Assembly (NCBI GenBank): GCA_032718475.1
Contig: JAUCBJ010003058.1
Location: 36,156-100,155 of the forward strand
Length of the DNA: 64,000 nucleotides
Direction of reading: 5' to 3'
DNA from: Nemertoderma westbladi
Lineage: Eukaryota; Xenacoelomorpha; Nemertodermatida; Nemertodermatidae
Shown here: in pieces, positions 46,650-58,909 of the stretch
Numbering within the stretch: position 1 is the stretch's first letter
How the letters are laid out: every line of letters begins with the position of its first letter
The notes under the pieces: model-generated
What the model saw: the letters and a program-made list of their open reading frames with translations, nothing else
Told to the model about the DNA's origin: nothing
Database searches by the model: none
Position numbers and translations under genes: made by a program

Positions 46650-47430
46650 TAGTGCAATGTGAGATTGAGCATATTTGCTTTTATGTTTTCATAGACATTT
46701 GTCAAGTCGATGCGGGATGCTCATATTTAACTACAGCTATATCAAATGCCACCATGCCATCATCCAGCAGAAAAGGGAAACCATGGTTCGATGGCAAATG
46801 CCACGCAGCCAAAATCGCTGCGATAAATGCCTTCTGGGTTTTAAAACAGAACCCATGCGTTCCGGCACATGAGACATATGTGGAATGCCAACGTTCGTAC
46901 AAACAACTGATAAAGAGTAGGAAGTGCCTGCACAAAGCGTGCACAACTCACAAACTCGTGGAATGCGAGTCAGATTCATCAAAGTTCTGGAATTTATTGA
47001 AGTTTGGCTCGCATACAAAACCTGTGGCACAACAATTCTCGAAAGACTCCTGGTCTAAACATTTTACAGCGCTTCTCTCTACCGACTCTGACACCAAATT
47101 ACCTGATGATCACCCGACTAATCCCTGCCCCACATTAGACATACCAATTTCGGCCGCTGAGGTAACAGCGGCAATTAACAGACAGAAATCCCACAAGGCG
47201 GCTGGGTCTGAGGGTGTGATTAATGAAGCACTAAAATCAGGGTTTGGCTTGATACTACCATACATACTGTCATTATTTACGATATGTTTTAATAGTGCCG
47301 TCCGCCCTGTAGCATCATATCTTCTACCTCTGTACTAGGGGAAAGGTGCCAAATGCTCACCTGACAGTTATCGCGGTATAGAACTACTTTCTTGCCTACT
47401 TAAGTCGGTCAGGTCAGGTATTCTAGGTCA
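46650..47430 (+). pseudogene. LINE fragment (family C), pre-RT region
   Basis: A long open stretch carries GKPWFDGKCHAAKIAA, YKQLIKSRKCLHKA, SWSKHFTALL, ISAAEVTAAINRQKSHKAAG and EALKSGF. This is the spacer and first RT motif of a non-LTR retrotransposon. After a TAG at 47336-47338 the same frame continues KGAKCSPDSYRGIELLSCLLK, the next RT block. It is cut off at about 47430, before the palm. It differs in sequence from families A and B in this window. Confidence 0.75.
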
Positions 47431-47480
47431 TTGATCAAGAAACCTTGCCACCTCCATGCAGCATAAAGGAGGTGCCACCT

Positions 47481-48722
47481 GTAGCTGCATAGACCCTCTT
47501 ACTAGGGCAAATCTGGTCCTGTAACTAGGACCCCTATCGTTCCGGGATAAGGACGCCATTGGTGCTGGACTAAGGACCCATATACTTGGCTGCAGGGGTG
47601 TATGGCCTGGACAGGCAGGTGGTAATCTACCAATGGCTGGTCAGGAGTAGAGTGTTCTCATGTCCACTCTGAGTACACTTCCCCTCGACCTGCATCTGGC
47701 AGCAGGGGTACAGGGCATGACCCAGCAGATGAACTGCACAGCCAATGTGGGTCATGTGCGCCAGAGTAGATATGGGTGATGGGCCTCATATCTGACTCCA
47801 CTGCGACACCCACCCTGTGGAACGGCAAACCAGGGTGTGGTATTTGCCCCGAGAGCTGACTCGGCAAAAAAGCACCCCCAACCCCCCACTATGGATTACA
47901 TTAGTAATGCGGAGGTCCGGCCACTAGAGGCCAGTGGAATTACCGGACACATTCGGCCTCACAGGCATCAGTTATCTCCTGGCCGGCTGCCTGTCTCACC
48001 CCCTGCTGGAGAGAGTGACGCCAACAATTCTTGGAGTCCCTTTCCTGATGACCTTTCTGGCCCAAACCCTGGGTCACCAGGGAGGCAGGATTGTGAGGGG
48101 GGAGAGTGATTCTGGAGTTGGAGCCTACTATCATGTTCCACCCCGACCGACAAAGCCATTGGTGAATCTGAGGCAAGTCACTAGACTAGCCTCAGTAAAC
48201 ACCCTAACACTCGGGTCCCCAATGCGACAAGGTGAGCTGACTGCCTTGGCAGATAAGCTTTCTCTTAGCGCAGTGGGTGTTCAAGAGCACCGAATGCAGA
48301 CTGGACAGACTGATGAGGTTCTGATTAAGGACATGGGAGGCGGTTGGCGACTCGCCCTTGTGTCAGCAGCTTGGTGGTATTGGTAACATTGGTAACATGT
48401 ACATTGGAAGTGTATCATTGGTTCCCCCAAGCTTGACACTAGAACAAAATCGCCTCCGCTTTGCAGGACATTGCTTTCGCCGTGAGGACCAGCCAGTGCA
48501 TAATCTTGTACTTTGGCAGCCTCATGGAGTGAATAAGCATGGTGGACAGCCCATGACTTTCTTGAGACGCATCTTAAAGGACACTGGCCTTGAAGATGCG
48601 GATGATCTAGCAAATGTCATTGGTGATAGGGAGTTGTGGCGGTGCAATTTTGTTGATAAGCCGGCACAGCATTCTTAAAAATGCAGCTGCAATGCAGCAT
48701 GCCGATCCTAGTAGTAGTAGTA
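47481..48722 (+). pseudogene. LINE family B, internally deleted copy
   Basis: The first 580 bp are an untranslated or weakly coding 5' segment that is also present at 57172-57750. An open frame then ends with the start of the endonuclease domain (NTLTLGSPMRQGELTALADK, VGVQEHRMQTG). Near 48385 this is joined, in another frame, to the extreme C-terminus (SLTLEQNRLRFAGHCFRRED, LVLWQPHGVNKHGGQP, DLANVIGDRELWR). Most of the endonuclease and all of the RT are missing. It ends with GCAGCATGCCGATCC and four TAG-type repeats. Confidence 0.8.
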
Positions 48723-48936
48723 TAAATAAATATATTATATAAGTTATAAGTGTAAATACGTAAATACCGTATATGATATAAATTTATTAGTTTTATTCAT
48801 AAAATCATACAATAACGACAATCCACATACACTATTCATTTTATTCATTGACAAATATACAATAATTGGACTTTGCTACTGCATGGTCGGCCATATTATG
48901 ACAATAACCTATCTAATATTTATAATTACCGTTTAA
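48721..48936. repeat. 216-bp segment shared with 57847-58066
   Basis: It begins TATAAATAAAT and includes ATACGTAAATACCGTATAT, ACAATAATTGGACTTTGCTA and TGGTCGGCCATATTATGACA, ending GTTTAA. The second copy is nearly identical and also follows a family B 5' segment. So the pair extends beyond the LINE and suggests a larger duplication or a composite element. Confidence 0.85.
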
Positions 48937-49189
48937 GACTGTTAAACGGAGTCACTTTCTTGAATTTATATTATTTCTAATAAATTGTACATCATACTGG
49001 ATAGAGTTGATGTACAAATTGTTCTGATAGGGGGTTGTGGATGTGGTGGGCAGAATTTTTCATATTTATTTTGAAAATACATCTCAACTGTACATTTTAT
49101 CCGTGTAGAGCTAAAAAAAACAATGAGGGCAAACAATTGGCCCATGACAGTTAACGATATACAAGCTGACTGCATTCAATTTTTTATTG

Positions 49190-52100
49190 TTATGAGTAAA
49201 ATATATTTACTATTGGTGATTTTGGTGAAACAAAAGTTCTAATAAAAAAAAGTTCTAATTTCGTTTCTCCCAAGTGTTGATCTATATATGTTATGGCCGG
49301 TCGTCCACAACTACGCTTTCCATGAGTTGGTTGCCAGAGAAGTAGATCTGGTATGACCTCTTCTTTACTTCGCCAGCAGTGCCCACTGAATCTTAATCTG
49401 TGTTCACGGAGGGTGGTTGATACAGGTGGTATTGTACCATAAAGCTTGGCGTTTGTCATGTGTTGTCTCCAGCTGATGTTTAGGGCTGCCCTTAGTAGTC
49501 ATGTGTAGCAACCATAAATTCGTTGTTCAAGTGCTTTTTAAGTCATTGACCAGGTCTCAACCCCGTATAAAAATACACTTTCCACTATGGCTCGAAAGAA
49601 CTTAGTCTTCAGGTGCCTGGAGAGATCTGATTTCCAGATGGTATCCATTTTTGATAGAGCTACCCAAGCCTTTGCTTTCCCAACTTCTATGTCCTTTTTG
49701 CTACTCTCTATCCATGATCCAAGGTACTGGAAGTCGTCGACCTTCCTTAGTTGATTATTATCAATAGTTGTCAAGTTTCCATCAACATTAAAGGTCATGA
49801 ATTCGGTCTTGGTAGCATTTATATGCAATCCAACCTCCTTTGCAGCCCTCTCCACTTTATTTAGTAGAAGCTGTGTATTTGCGAGCGTATTAGAGAGCAG
49901 GGCGATGTCATCCGCAAAGTCGGTTTCTGTGACTGTAGTTGCCGGATATCTACTACTTCTGCGTTCTTGAAGTGTGAATCCCAGATCTTCACCCTTTGTG
50001 GCCGTCCTCATTGCGTAATCCAGCACAATTACAAATAGTAATGGTGCTAATGTGTCACCTTGCAGTACTCCAGCCAGGATTGAGAAAAACTCAGTTTCAC
50101 CATCTGGTGAGAGTACCTGCGCTTCTGTATCACAATATAACAATCCAATGCCAGCAACAATTACTTCTGGTATTCCATAAGCTCTTAGGATTTCAAGCAT
50201 TTTACCTCTATGGATGGAGTCGATGCCTTCTTGAAGTCCACAAAAGTCATGACTGCGGGGAGATTCTTTGACTTAATTCCTTCAATTAGTCTCCGTAGTG
50301 CAAGTATCTGAGCTATTATTGATCTGCTTGGTCGAAATCTGTTTTGGCTCTTACGCAGTAGTTTCTCTATGTGAGGCCTAATCCTATATAGAATCATTTT
50401 ATTGTATATTTTCGCAGCTACCACAAGCAGACAGATCCCACGATAGTTTGTTGGTATACCGAGGTCTCCTTTCTTGGGGAGAGGCTTTAGTTGACCTTTA
50501 GTCCAAATTGGTGGTGGCTTTTCCCCTTTTAAGATCCGGTTGCAAACATTCCTAGTAGTAGTAGTAGTGCAAACATTCAATAATGGTCTGTTTAGCACTC
50601 CTGTTTTCCATACCTCTGCTGGGATTTCATCTAATCAACTCGCTTTATTATTGGACATGCTTTTAATGCTTCTTTGGAGTTCGCCAGGTGTGAAGTCCCC
50701 TGTTTCTATAGGTAGTGTCTTGTCATATATTTTCCTTGTTGGGCTGACATCGATGTTTGGTGGCTGCCCAAGCAAGTTGCTGAAGTGATTTTTCCACTTC
50801 CCAACATGTTCTTCAGGACTATCGGCTTTGAAGTGCCCCTTTGTACAACTTTTCTGTCCAGATACCTCATTTACAGTTTGCCAGGTAAGTTTTGATTGTT
50901 GCTGTATATGAGCAGTTGTAATTGCTTCAATTTTATCCTGTATATACTTTTCTTGGCTGATGTTGTAGGCCAATTTAAGATCGTCCTTAGCTTTCTCAAC
51001 CTTGTTAATGTTTTTGGTTGTTGGTTGTTCGGTTTTAACTTTGTAGGCTATCTTAAGATCTTCTCTTGTACAAGTAACCTCAGAGTTTTGCCATGGCACA
51101 TACTGTTTTCGTTTGGGCTTCTGGGGGATATGCCTCTTAGCTGATTCCTTGTGGGCTGTTATTATATTCTGGTATATTGAATCGGTGGACTGGTCTTCAT
51201 CCATTGGCTGAAGTGCTTCAAAGCGGTTTTGAACTTCTACTGTGTAAGCATCCTTTACTGCATTGTCAGTTCTGAGTTTCTCCCATTCATAGTTGATTTG
51301 CTTGCTTGTCCTGGGTTTGCTGGCTCTCAAACTGAGTCTGAAACAATTCTGTGGTCTGAACCAATTAGGTTGAACGAGATGTATGCCTCGCAGTTGATCA
51401 TGCTGTTTCTCCACTTTTTGTTTATAAGGATGTAATCCAGTTATGCTTTGGTTCCATTAGGGTATTGAAAGGTCCATAGCTTCCCCTTACTCTCTTCGAA
51501 TGTATTGTTTGTTGGTATCAATTCACATTCGTCCATTAGATCTAAAAGTAAGTATCCATTTCTGTTAGAACTGGTGTTATAAGTGTAACCCTTGATGTCT
51601 TCTGGGCCAATTTGCACATTCAGGTCATCAGCAATGACTTTAACATTGTGTTTTGGAATGTCTTTTATAAGTCCAGTCAGATCTTCATAAAACTTGATTG
51701 CTTGTTCTGGCTCTGAGGCATTGGTTGGACTGTTATCACATCATTGTATAACTGTTGTCTTGGGATTCCCATCAAATGTTGCGATCATAACTCTGGAATT
51801 TATAGATTCGATGTTGTTCAGGGTCTTAAGTGCAAATGGGCTTAGCAGAATTCCTACTCCACCAATTGATGCATTGGCGGAGTTTCTTACTTCTGAGCTT
51901 GTTACTAACGTCCATCCATTTCCAATGTCATTGTACTTCATGGCAGTGTCTTCATGACAAATCCGATGCTCTTGGATGCAGATGATGTCGATGTTATATT
52001 CCATTGCCAGAGCGACCATGTCACCCTGTGGATGGTTTTTGGATTTACTATTATTGACAGAAGTTGAGACAGTTTTGGCAAAAATATAATTCCTTGGGAC

Positions 52101-52193
52101 TTCATAATTACGTCTTAAGATTTGGCTAGAAATTGTACTCAAAGCCACCAAGGCCACCGAGGAGGCCACCGCCTCTGTCTGTCGCAGTGTCAT
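49190..52193 (-). pseudogene. Nearly full-length LINE (family A), minus strand
   Basis: About 3 kb in colinear pieces. At 51741-52193 is the N-terminal endonuclease (IDIICIQEHRI; VGILLSPFAL). Over 51430-51740 comes more endonuclease (ADDLNVQIGPEDIKGYTYN). At 50635-51414 is the spacer (SKQINYEWEKLRT, QYVPWQNSEVT, ELQRSIKSMSNNKAS). At 50185-50598 are the first RT motifs (LPKKGDLGIPTNYRGICLL, FRPSRSIIAQILALR, TFVDFKKA). At 49538-50200 is the RT palm (GVLQGDTLAPLLFVIVLDYA, TDFADDIALLSN, VGLHINATKTEFM, FQYLGSW). At 49190-49459 is the C-terminus (HRLRFSGHCWRSKEEVIPD). Stops or frameshifts occur at each junction, but the catalytic FADD box is intact. It resembles the CFDP2-like RTE-type elements of many invertebrates; the clade is inferred. 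Confidence 0.88.
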
Positions 52194-52750
52194 TGGCGAC
52201 CTCGACTTTTGTTATCGCACTGCGTTAGTGCTACTGGGAAGTTGCACTAACTGAGGAATGTGGACTGGAGAATACTTATAACTTTTTGAGTAGTTTGACT
52301 GTGGACTTCTATGACATCGATGCCAAGCTGCCAATGCAAAAGTTGTTTTAAAGTAACTCACTCTGCCATCACCCGGTGTCCAGCGACATTGCTCTTGACA
52401 TGTGGCCCTTGATACTGCTCCGAGCTTCCAGCTGCTCGGGTGCAACATCTGCACTGCCACACGTTGACTTGTGCTCATGTTTATGTTCACCTCTAACTAA
52501 CTGCCTAATCTCTGCAGCGTTTTCTGTCGAATGGCGTCGAACCATACCCATAATGCTAGGTGTATGGATACCAGTACAGAATCTATTCGATGCGAGTGAA
52601 AGGCCTAAGTCAAGTGAGATCGGATGGATCATTCTATAGTTAAGTTATAGTGTTAGTGTACTGCCAGTGGTGTCTGTCTGTCGCAGTGTTGCCCACGTGG
52701 TAATAAAGACTTTGTTACCCTATTGATTTAAATAATAGGGATAGGGACAG
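52194..52750 (-). other. Probable 5' leader of LINE family A
   Basis: Upstream (minus strand) of the first endonuclease residues. It holds open stretches without recognised domains (52212-52632) and two copies of CTGTCTGTCGCAGTGT, near 52173 and 52673. It may be the 5' UTR or a degraded first ORF. Confidence 0.35.
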
Positions 52751-53239
52751 ATGGGGAGGGCTTTCGTTGCAATAAAAATTCATCCCTCTCCAGGGGAAAA
52801 TCAAAGCCAAACAGATGATTACTAATTTGTTATATTCACGTTAGTGGTGGCCCAAACCCTAGTTAAGTTTAGATCAATGTAATGGCATTGTGTTTTTTTT
52901 TTTGTTATAGTATATTAGCTCGTTAATAAATTCAAATATTTATTTAAATATTCCATTGTTCCCACCTGTTTTTGCAACAATTAGTACTGGTACTGTCCTG
53001 GAATCTATCGAGTTTATTATTTCAGAAACGATGGTTTAGTTTTGATACGAACGGTATGCAGCAAACCCCCCTCACCACTACTCAAAGGCAGCAATGTAAT
53101 GAGCCAGACTAAGACAGCTTTGCTTATTGTTTATCAAAATAATTATTAGGTGGACTATTTAATCGTGATTCTTTATATAGAATGTATTGCAGAGAATGAC
53201 AACCCAATACTGGGGTGTTGCTCCAGTAGTGGAGGTGGA

Positions 53240-55925
53240 AAATTTCTGCCACAATCTACACGCATCTACTGATGGAGTGGATCAGCATGCATTCTGAACT
53301 TTCCTGGGTGACTTTAATGCAAGTCTGCATCACTCATCCACATCACCCTGGATCTATAGCAATAATGTTAACCGAAATTCCATCCATCTTCAGGATTTCA
53401 TCTCTGGAAATGGGACTGTTTTCGGCTGGAACTCAGTTCAAGAAGCATACTGGAAAGCTATGGACTCACACTAGACCCAATGGCCACAAGTCCCAGAAAG
53501 ACCACATTCTGTTTCGTAGGAAATACAGGAGCTCTGTACAAGACTGTATTGCATTTACAGTTCGACCCTTCTCCAGTGATTGTCTTATTGTAACCAAGGT
53601 AAGACTTTATATGCGCTAACAGAATTACGAAATCTTCCTTGCCACGGCATGTCTGGTCCTCTCTGTTGCATCAGCCAGTGTGAGATCCAGCTTCACATTA
53701 AAGCTGAGCAACAGGTACGCGGTTCTCGCCTCTGAGGCAACAGATCATTGCAAACGCTATACTGCCTTCACAGAAGCAGTTAAGTTGCAGTAAGTTGTAG
53801 TAGCTGCAGAAACAGTTCCTGAATAGGCCTATATCCTGGAAAAAGGAAAAAGGCCCCCTGCACTGACCACAGAATTCGGAAGTGCCAAAATGACCTATCT
53901 ATGGCACAGAATGAATTCCACCGACTCGGGCACACGAGGACAGTCAAGGATGCAAGACACTTTAGACATTAGTGCTTATACCAACACAGTGGTATAGTGG
54001 GAACCTCTTTGCTGGGGGGAAAAATAATGTGTGCGCCCTAATAGGGCTGTAATAGCCCCTAAGGGCGCCTGCAATAACAAATATAAATGTATATTTTATT
54101 TATTAGTTTATTTTATAGTTATCTATAAAGAAAGACAAACAACTGGCTGTTATCTTTGTTGACTTCTTTAAAGCCTTCGATTCAGTCTCCCGACCACGTA
54201 TGTTCAGCATACTGGCAGCATATGGGATTCCTTAGGATATTATTGCAGCTATCAGATCATTGAACGATTGAACGACATTTGTGTCTACTGCTGATGGTGA
54301 CACATCCATTTGAAGTCTTTTATCGCGCAACGCGTGCAGCACCAGACGAGCTGACATTTATTTCATCAACAATAAATTCATAATAAAATTCGTAAACCGC
54401 ATTACAGGGAATTAAAATGTTTAAACATTAAATATTTATAAACACAACCCGGTCACGAAATTTCAGTTATAGAATATAGAACAATTACCAAGTGGTAGGG
54501 GCGATAAGTCAATTGCTAAAACTAACACAATCACACATAGTTCTAGATTATGAATTAAAATATATTTCTTACATTAATTATTTAATTAGAATAAAAGATA
54601 CATAGATCCATAATAGTGAAGTAAAAGGTATGCTGCCGACACATTTCGCGCATTAACAAAATTAAGTTAGATTAAAATGGCCACGATTGCATCGAATATA
54701 GCCTATATAACCCGCTACGTGAAATAAGATGTGGATTCAAAAATTCCAAATAAAAATATTTACGGTAGTCAGTTATGACTTATCAGCAAGCTGCTCATCA
54801 GTCTCTGAAATCGACAAGGAAGACCAGACCAGACTACAAAGTATTCCCGTGGATTGATGCAACATGTAATGCGTTGAAGAACTCTTTCAGTTTTAGGATA
54901 CAGCGTTTTCGGGACAAAGTCATTTGTGAGAGTGTTTTCTTAATAAACGTGGGTGACACACGTGCACCATTCTTGTTCGTAATTGTGGTTGATTATGTTC
55001 TATGCATGTCCTTAGACCATCTTAATTAAGATGGGGTGATGATAACACCCACTACTGACACAAAAAGTAGAGGAAATCCAGCAAAGTACCTTACTGATCT
55101 AGACTTTGCTGATCAGTAATAGATCATAAACTGTACTGTCAGAATCCTTAAAGGGAGCCCAAATGCTCCTATGCTCATTGGAGCAGGTTGCTTCTAGGGT
55201 TGGTCTGTTTCTAAACTACGAGAAGACCACAATCATGACAATGAACCTAGACAGCCCTCAAGAAATGTCTGATCGTAAGGGCATAAAGGGACGGCTTGCT
55301 TGAGCACTTGGAGGACTTCTAATACTTGGGATCATGAATCCGAAAGTCAGGTGAAGTCCTGCCGATACGTAAGGGGAAGGCATGGGCAGCGTTAAATATT
55401 GTGTCCAGGATTTGAAAATCCCATAGAAAAAATCGGAACCGTAAGGTATTTATGGCTGTAGTAGTACCAGTACTCTTATACGGGAATCCATGCTGGGAGT
55501 GCAGAAATCTCTGGATGGAACTTTCACAAGAATGCTGCGCCGGGTTCATTGTGTCAAGTACAATGAACATAATTCCAATCAGACTCTATACAACATTAGA
55601 GGTGTTCCATTAGTCTCACCTAGCTTGACACTTGAACGAAACTGTCTCTGCTTTGCAGGACATTGCTTTCGCCGTGAGGACCAGCCAGTGCATAATATTA
55701 TGCTTGCCTCATGGAGTGAATGAGCATGGTGTACATCCCATGGCTTTCTTGAGACCCATCTTAAAGGACACTGGCCTTGAAGATGCGGATGATCTAGCAA
55801 ATGTCATGGGTGATAGGGAGTTTTGGCGGCGCAATTTTGTCGACAAGCCGGCACGGGTTTCACAATATATATTTAATATATATATAAGGCAGTTGCAGCA
55901 TGCCGATCGTAATAGTAGTAGGCCT
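53240..55925 (+). pseudogene. LINE family B, long broken copy
   Basis: Colinear plus-strand remnants are as follows. At about 53290-53620 is an endonuclease portion (LGDFNASLHHSS in a shifted frame, and the KLWTHTRPNG block). At 54125-54310 is RT motif (LAVIFVDFFKAFDSVSRP, FSILAAYGIP). At 54945-55240 is the palm (GDTRAPFLFVIVVDY, KYLTDLDFADQ). At 55580-55860 is the C-terminus (VSPSLTLERNCLCFAGHC, LEDADDLANVMGD). FADD has become FADQ followed by a stop. About 600 bp of unrelated sequence (54310-54900) interrupts the RT, probably a later insertion. The tail ends GCATGCCGATCGTAATAGTA. Confidence 0.8.
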
Positions 55926-56397
55926 AGTATATTATATTAATTAAAGATACAGTAGTAAACGTTTTCGACCTATTGGTCTGCATCATACTATGTACTAGCA
56001 ACTAACAGGACGAGTAGAGGGTCTATATATATATAAGATTTAATGGGGAATACCTCATAGGTAAATCCCATAAAAGGTAATGTGTTTATATAATGTATGG
56101 CATAATTAATTGTGATAGGTGAATTTCACAGGGTAATAAGATGGCTACCTGAAAGTAAAAGGATAGGTAGGATACGCATAAAGATAGCTTGTCTACATAT
56201 TGTATAAGGAGATGTGAGGCTGGGAAATTTTTAAAAAATAAAAAAAATCCGGAAATTCGCGCAAAATCAAGATAGTTGGTTACAAACGCTTGTTGTGTAC
56301 CGAGGTATCATTGCACCAAATTGAACCATAACCAATGGCTATTTATGTATAATGTATATACTAATAATATACAGGTATTAAAGTATATACGTATCAA

Positions 56398-56612
56398 AGG
56401 CGTGGTAGCGCAGTTGGTTGAGCGCCGGGCCTGCAATCTATTGGTTGTAGGTTCAGCCCGGCTGGGTCCATCCACTCAGCCTTTCATCCACTGGGGTCGA
56501 TAAAATGAGTACCAGTTAAATAACTGGGAGCAAATCTTGGTATAGGAGTAGCGCCCACCCCTACCCCCGGGAAGCAGCTATCGAAAGAGGAGCCCTCGCT
56601 TGAAAGTATATT
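56398..56612 (+). mobile_element. tRNA-derived SINE, full length
   Basis: The head is tRNA-like with A box TGGTAGCGCAGTTGG and B box GGTTCAGCCC (about 56399-56470). The body carries CTCAGCCTTTCATCCACTGG, GGTCGATAAAATGAGTACCA and GTTAAATAACTGGGAGC. The tail is AGGAGTAGCGCCCACCCCTA, then AGCAGCTATCGAAAGAGGAG. The same tail occurs at 41727-41800. Confidence 0.8.
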
Positions 56613-56709
56613 CAGTGATTGTCTATATAAATAACTTTATTAGGTTTAATATGAAATAAATAATATAAACTTGGGGAAATATGTAAGATACTGCCTTAAT
56701 TAAAACTTC

Positions 56710-57171
56710 CTTAAAAATCAGTTAGAACCTTTGTTTTAAAAATATCGGGAAGTTTTAGATTTAGAGCATCATTTTTTATTTAGCCTTACTTTTGCACTTT
56801 TTTTGAGGCGTTTTTTGAAAATTAAATTACATGAAATATGATTTCGTAACATCTCTAATTTTGATATACACCGTTTTTATGGTGTTTGCATTAGATGGAA
56901 ACTTGTTATTTTCGGTGGGTGCCAAATTTCGGTGCCAGCACCAAATTTTGAAATATGTCAATTTTGTAAATTGATTGTTTGAACCTGCTTTTGCGCAACT
57001 GGGTTTTTTGGGTTCTGGTTCAATAGAATATATACGAGTTGCACCAAGCGTTTCAAACCTGTATTATATTTTTTCGGTGTGCCAAATTTTGTGCTAGCAC
57101 GAAACTTTGAAAATCCATTCAATAGTTCAATGGATTATTACAACTTATTTCTCGAAATTTAGAGGTTTATG
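56710..57171. repeat. 165-bp repeat, dispersed copy
   Basis: It matches 63180-63650 closely: TTTTTTTGAGGCGTTTTTTG, then GGGTGCCAAATTTCGGTGCC, then ATACGAGTTGCACCAAGCGT. About two units are present with a period of about 160. It is cut sharply at 57171 where the family B 5' segment begins. Confidence 0.8.
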
Positions 57172-57750
57172 GTAGCTGCATAGACCCTCTTACTAGGGCA
57201 AATCTGGTCCTGTAACTAGGACCCCCTTCGTTCTGGGATAAGGACGCCCTTGGTCCTGGATTAAGGACCCATATACTTGGCTGCAGGAGTATATGGCCTG
57301 GCCAGGCAGATGGTGATTTACCAATGGCTGGTCAGGAGTAGAGTGTTCTCCTGTCCACTCTGAGTGCACTTCACTGCGACCTGCACCTGGCAGCAGGGGT
57401 ACAGGGCATGACCCAGCAGATGAGCTGCAACAGCCAATGGTGGGTCATGTGCGCCAGAGTAGATATGGGTGATGGGCCTCATATCTGACTCCACTGCGAC
57501 ACCCACCCTGTGGAATGGCAAACCAGGGTGTGGTATTTGCCCCGAGAGCTGACTCGGCAAAAAAGCACCCCCCAACCCCCACTATGGATTACATTAGTAA
57601 TGCGGAGGTCCGGCCACTACAGGCCAGTGGAATTACCGGACACAATCGGCCTAACATCAGTTATCTCCTGACCGGCTGCCTGTCTCACCCCCTACTGGAG
57701 AGAGAGCGGCCAACAATTCTTTGAGTCCCTTTCCTGATGACCATTTCTGG
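57172..57750 (+). mobile_element. LINE family B 5' segment, second copy
   Basis: It is over 90% similar by eye to 47481-48060, starting GTAGCTGCATAGACCCTCTT and ending TTTCCTGATGACC.TTTCTGG. None of the endonuclease or RT follows. Instead there is a 96-bp segment with a 14-bp hairpin, then the 216-bp segment shared with 48721-48936. Confidence 0.85.
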
Positions 57751-57797
57751 TTTTTTGTCTCATTCATGTTGAATGTGGTCTGCAATAAGATATCTAT

Positions 57798-57840
57798 TGG
57801 TGTTATTAATAGCATCGTCACGTCATTATTAATAACACCA
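57798..57840. repeat. Perfect 14-bp hairpin at a deletion junction
   Basis: TGGTGTTATTAATA (57798-57811) pairs exactly with TATTAATAACACCA (57827-57840) around a 15-base loop. It lies in the part that replaces the LINE body in the second copy of the composite element. Confidence 0.85.
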
Positions 57841-57846
57841 TAACGT

Positions 57847-58066
57847 TATAAATAAATATAATATTATATAAGTTACAAAGTGTAAATACGTAAATACCGT
57901 ATATTATATAAATTTATTAGCTTTATTTATAAAATCATACAATAACGACAATCCACATACACTATTCATTTTATTAATTGACAAATATACAATAATTGGA
58001 CTTTGCTACTGCATGGTCGGCCATATTATGACAATAACCTATCTAATATTTAAGATTAACGTTTAA
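57847..58066. repeat. Second copy of the 216-bp segment
   Basis: A near-identical counterpart of 48721-48936, differing by a few substitutions and small indels (TATAATATTATATAAG against TATATTATATAAG). Confidence 0.85.
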
Positions 58067-58142
58067 ATGGTATTATGTCGATTCATTATCGGGCCGCTAG
58101 GCCCATCAAGTTTTAATAAGAGGAAATATTTTATCCTTGTTG

Positions 58143-58905
58143 TTTAACCCACCCCGACCCCCCTTGTCGTTGAAACCCTCACCCCGACCCCCCTTGTTGT
58201 TTAACCCACCTACCCGACCCCCTGGTCGTTTAACCCACCATCCCAACCCCCTTGTTGTTTAACCAACCCACCCCACCCCCATTGTCGTTTAACCCACCCC
58301 GACCCCCCCCTTGTTGTTTAACCCACCCACCCGACTCCCTTGTCGTTTAACCCACCGCGACACCACTTGTCGTTTAACCCACCACCCCGACCCGCCCTTG
58401 TCGTTTAACCCACCACCCCGACACCCCTTGTTGTTTAACCCACCCACCCGACCCCCGTGTTGTTTAACCCACCCCGACCCCCCTTGTCGTTTAACCCACC
58501 ACCCCGACACCCCTTGTTGTTTAACCCACCACCCCGACCGCCCCTTGTCGTTTAACCCACCACCCCGACAACCTTTGTTGTTTAACCCACCCACCCGACC
58601 CCCTTGTCGTTTAACCATCCCCGACTCCCCCTTGTTGTTTAACCCATCCCTACCCCCCCCCCTTGTCGTTTAACCCACCACCCCTACACCCCTTGTTGTT
58701 TAACCCACCCACCCGACCCCCTTGTCGTTTAACCCGCCCCGACCCCCCCCCCCCCTTGTAATTTAACCCACCCCGACCCCCTTGTCGTTTAACCCACCAC
58801 CCTGACACCCCTTGTTGTTTAACCCACCCACCCGACTCCCTTATCGTTTAACCCACCACGAACCCCCTTGTCGTTTAACCCACCACCCCGACCCCCTTTT
58901 GTTTT
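58143..58905. repeat. Minisatellite of about 28-33 bp, roughly 25 copies
   Basis: Units have the form TTGTCGTTTAACCCACC followed by a C-rich part with CCCCGACCCC of variable length. TTGTCG and TTGTTG alternate often, with ACCCACC and ACCCACCCACC forms. The strand bias is strong: very few G on the plus strand. Open frames through it (proline-rich or glycine-rich) are by-products. Confidence 0.93.
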
Positions 58906-58909
58906 ATGC

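Noticed and set aside
46634-47338. A host protein of 234 residues
   Set aside because: Its motifs (KPWFD, KSHKAAG, then SYRGIELLS after the stop) are those of a LINE pre-RT region.
51229-52639. Plus-strand open frames in the LINE region
   Set aside because: They are antisense shadows of the minus-strand LINE at 49190-52193 and its leader.
56398-56470. A genuine tRNA gene
   Set aside because: The cloverleaf is imperfect, and the sequence continues into a body and tail shared with 41727-41850, so it is the head of a SINE.
58289-58673. Proline- or glycine-rich proteins
   Set aside because: They come from the C-rich minisatellite and no real start or exon context is visible.
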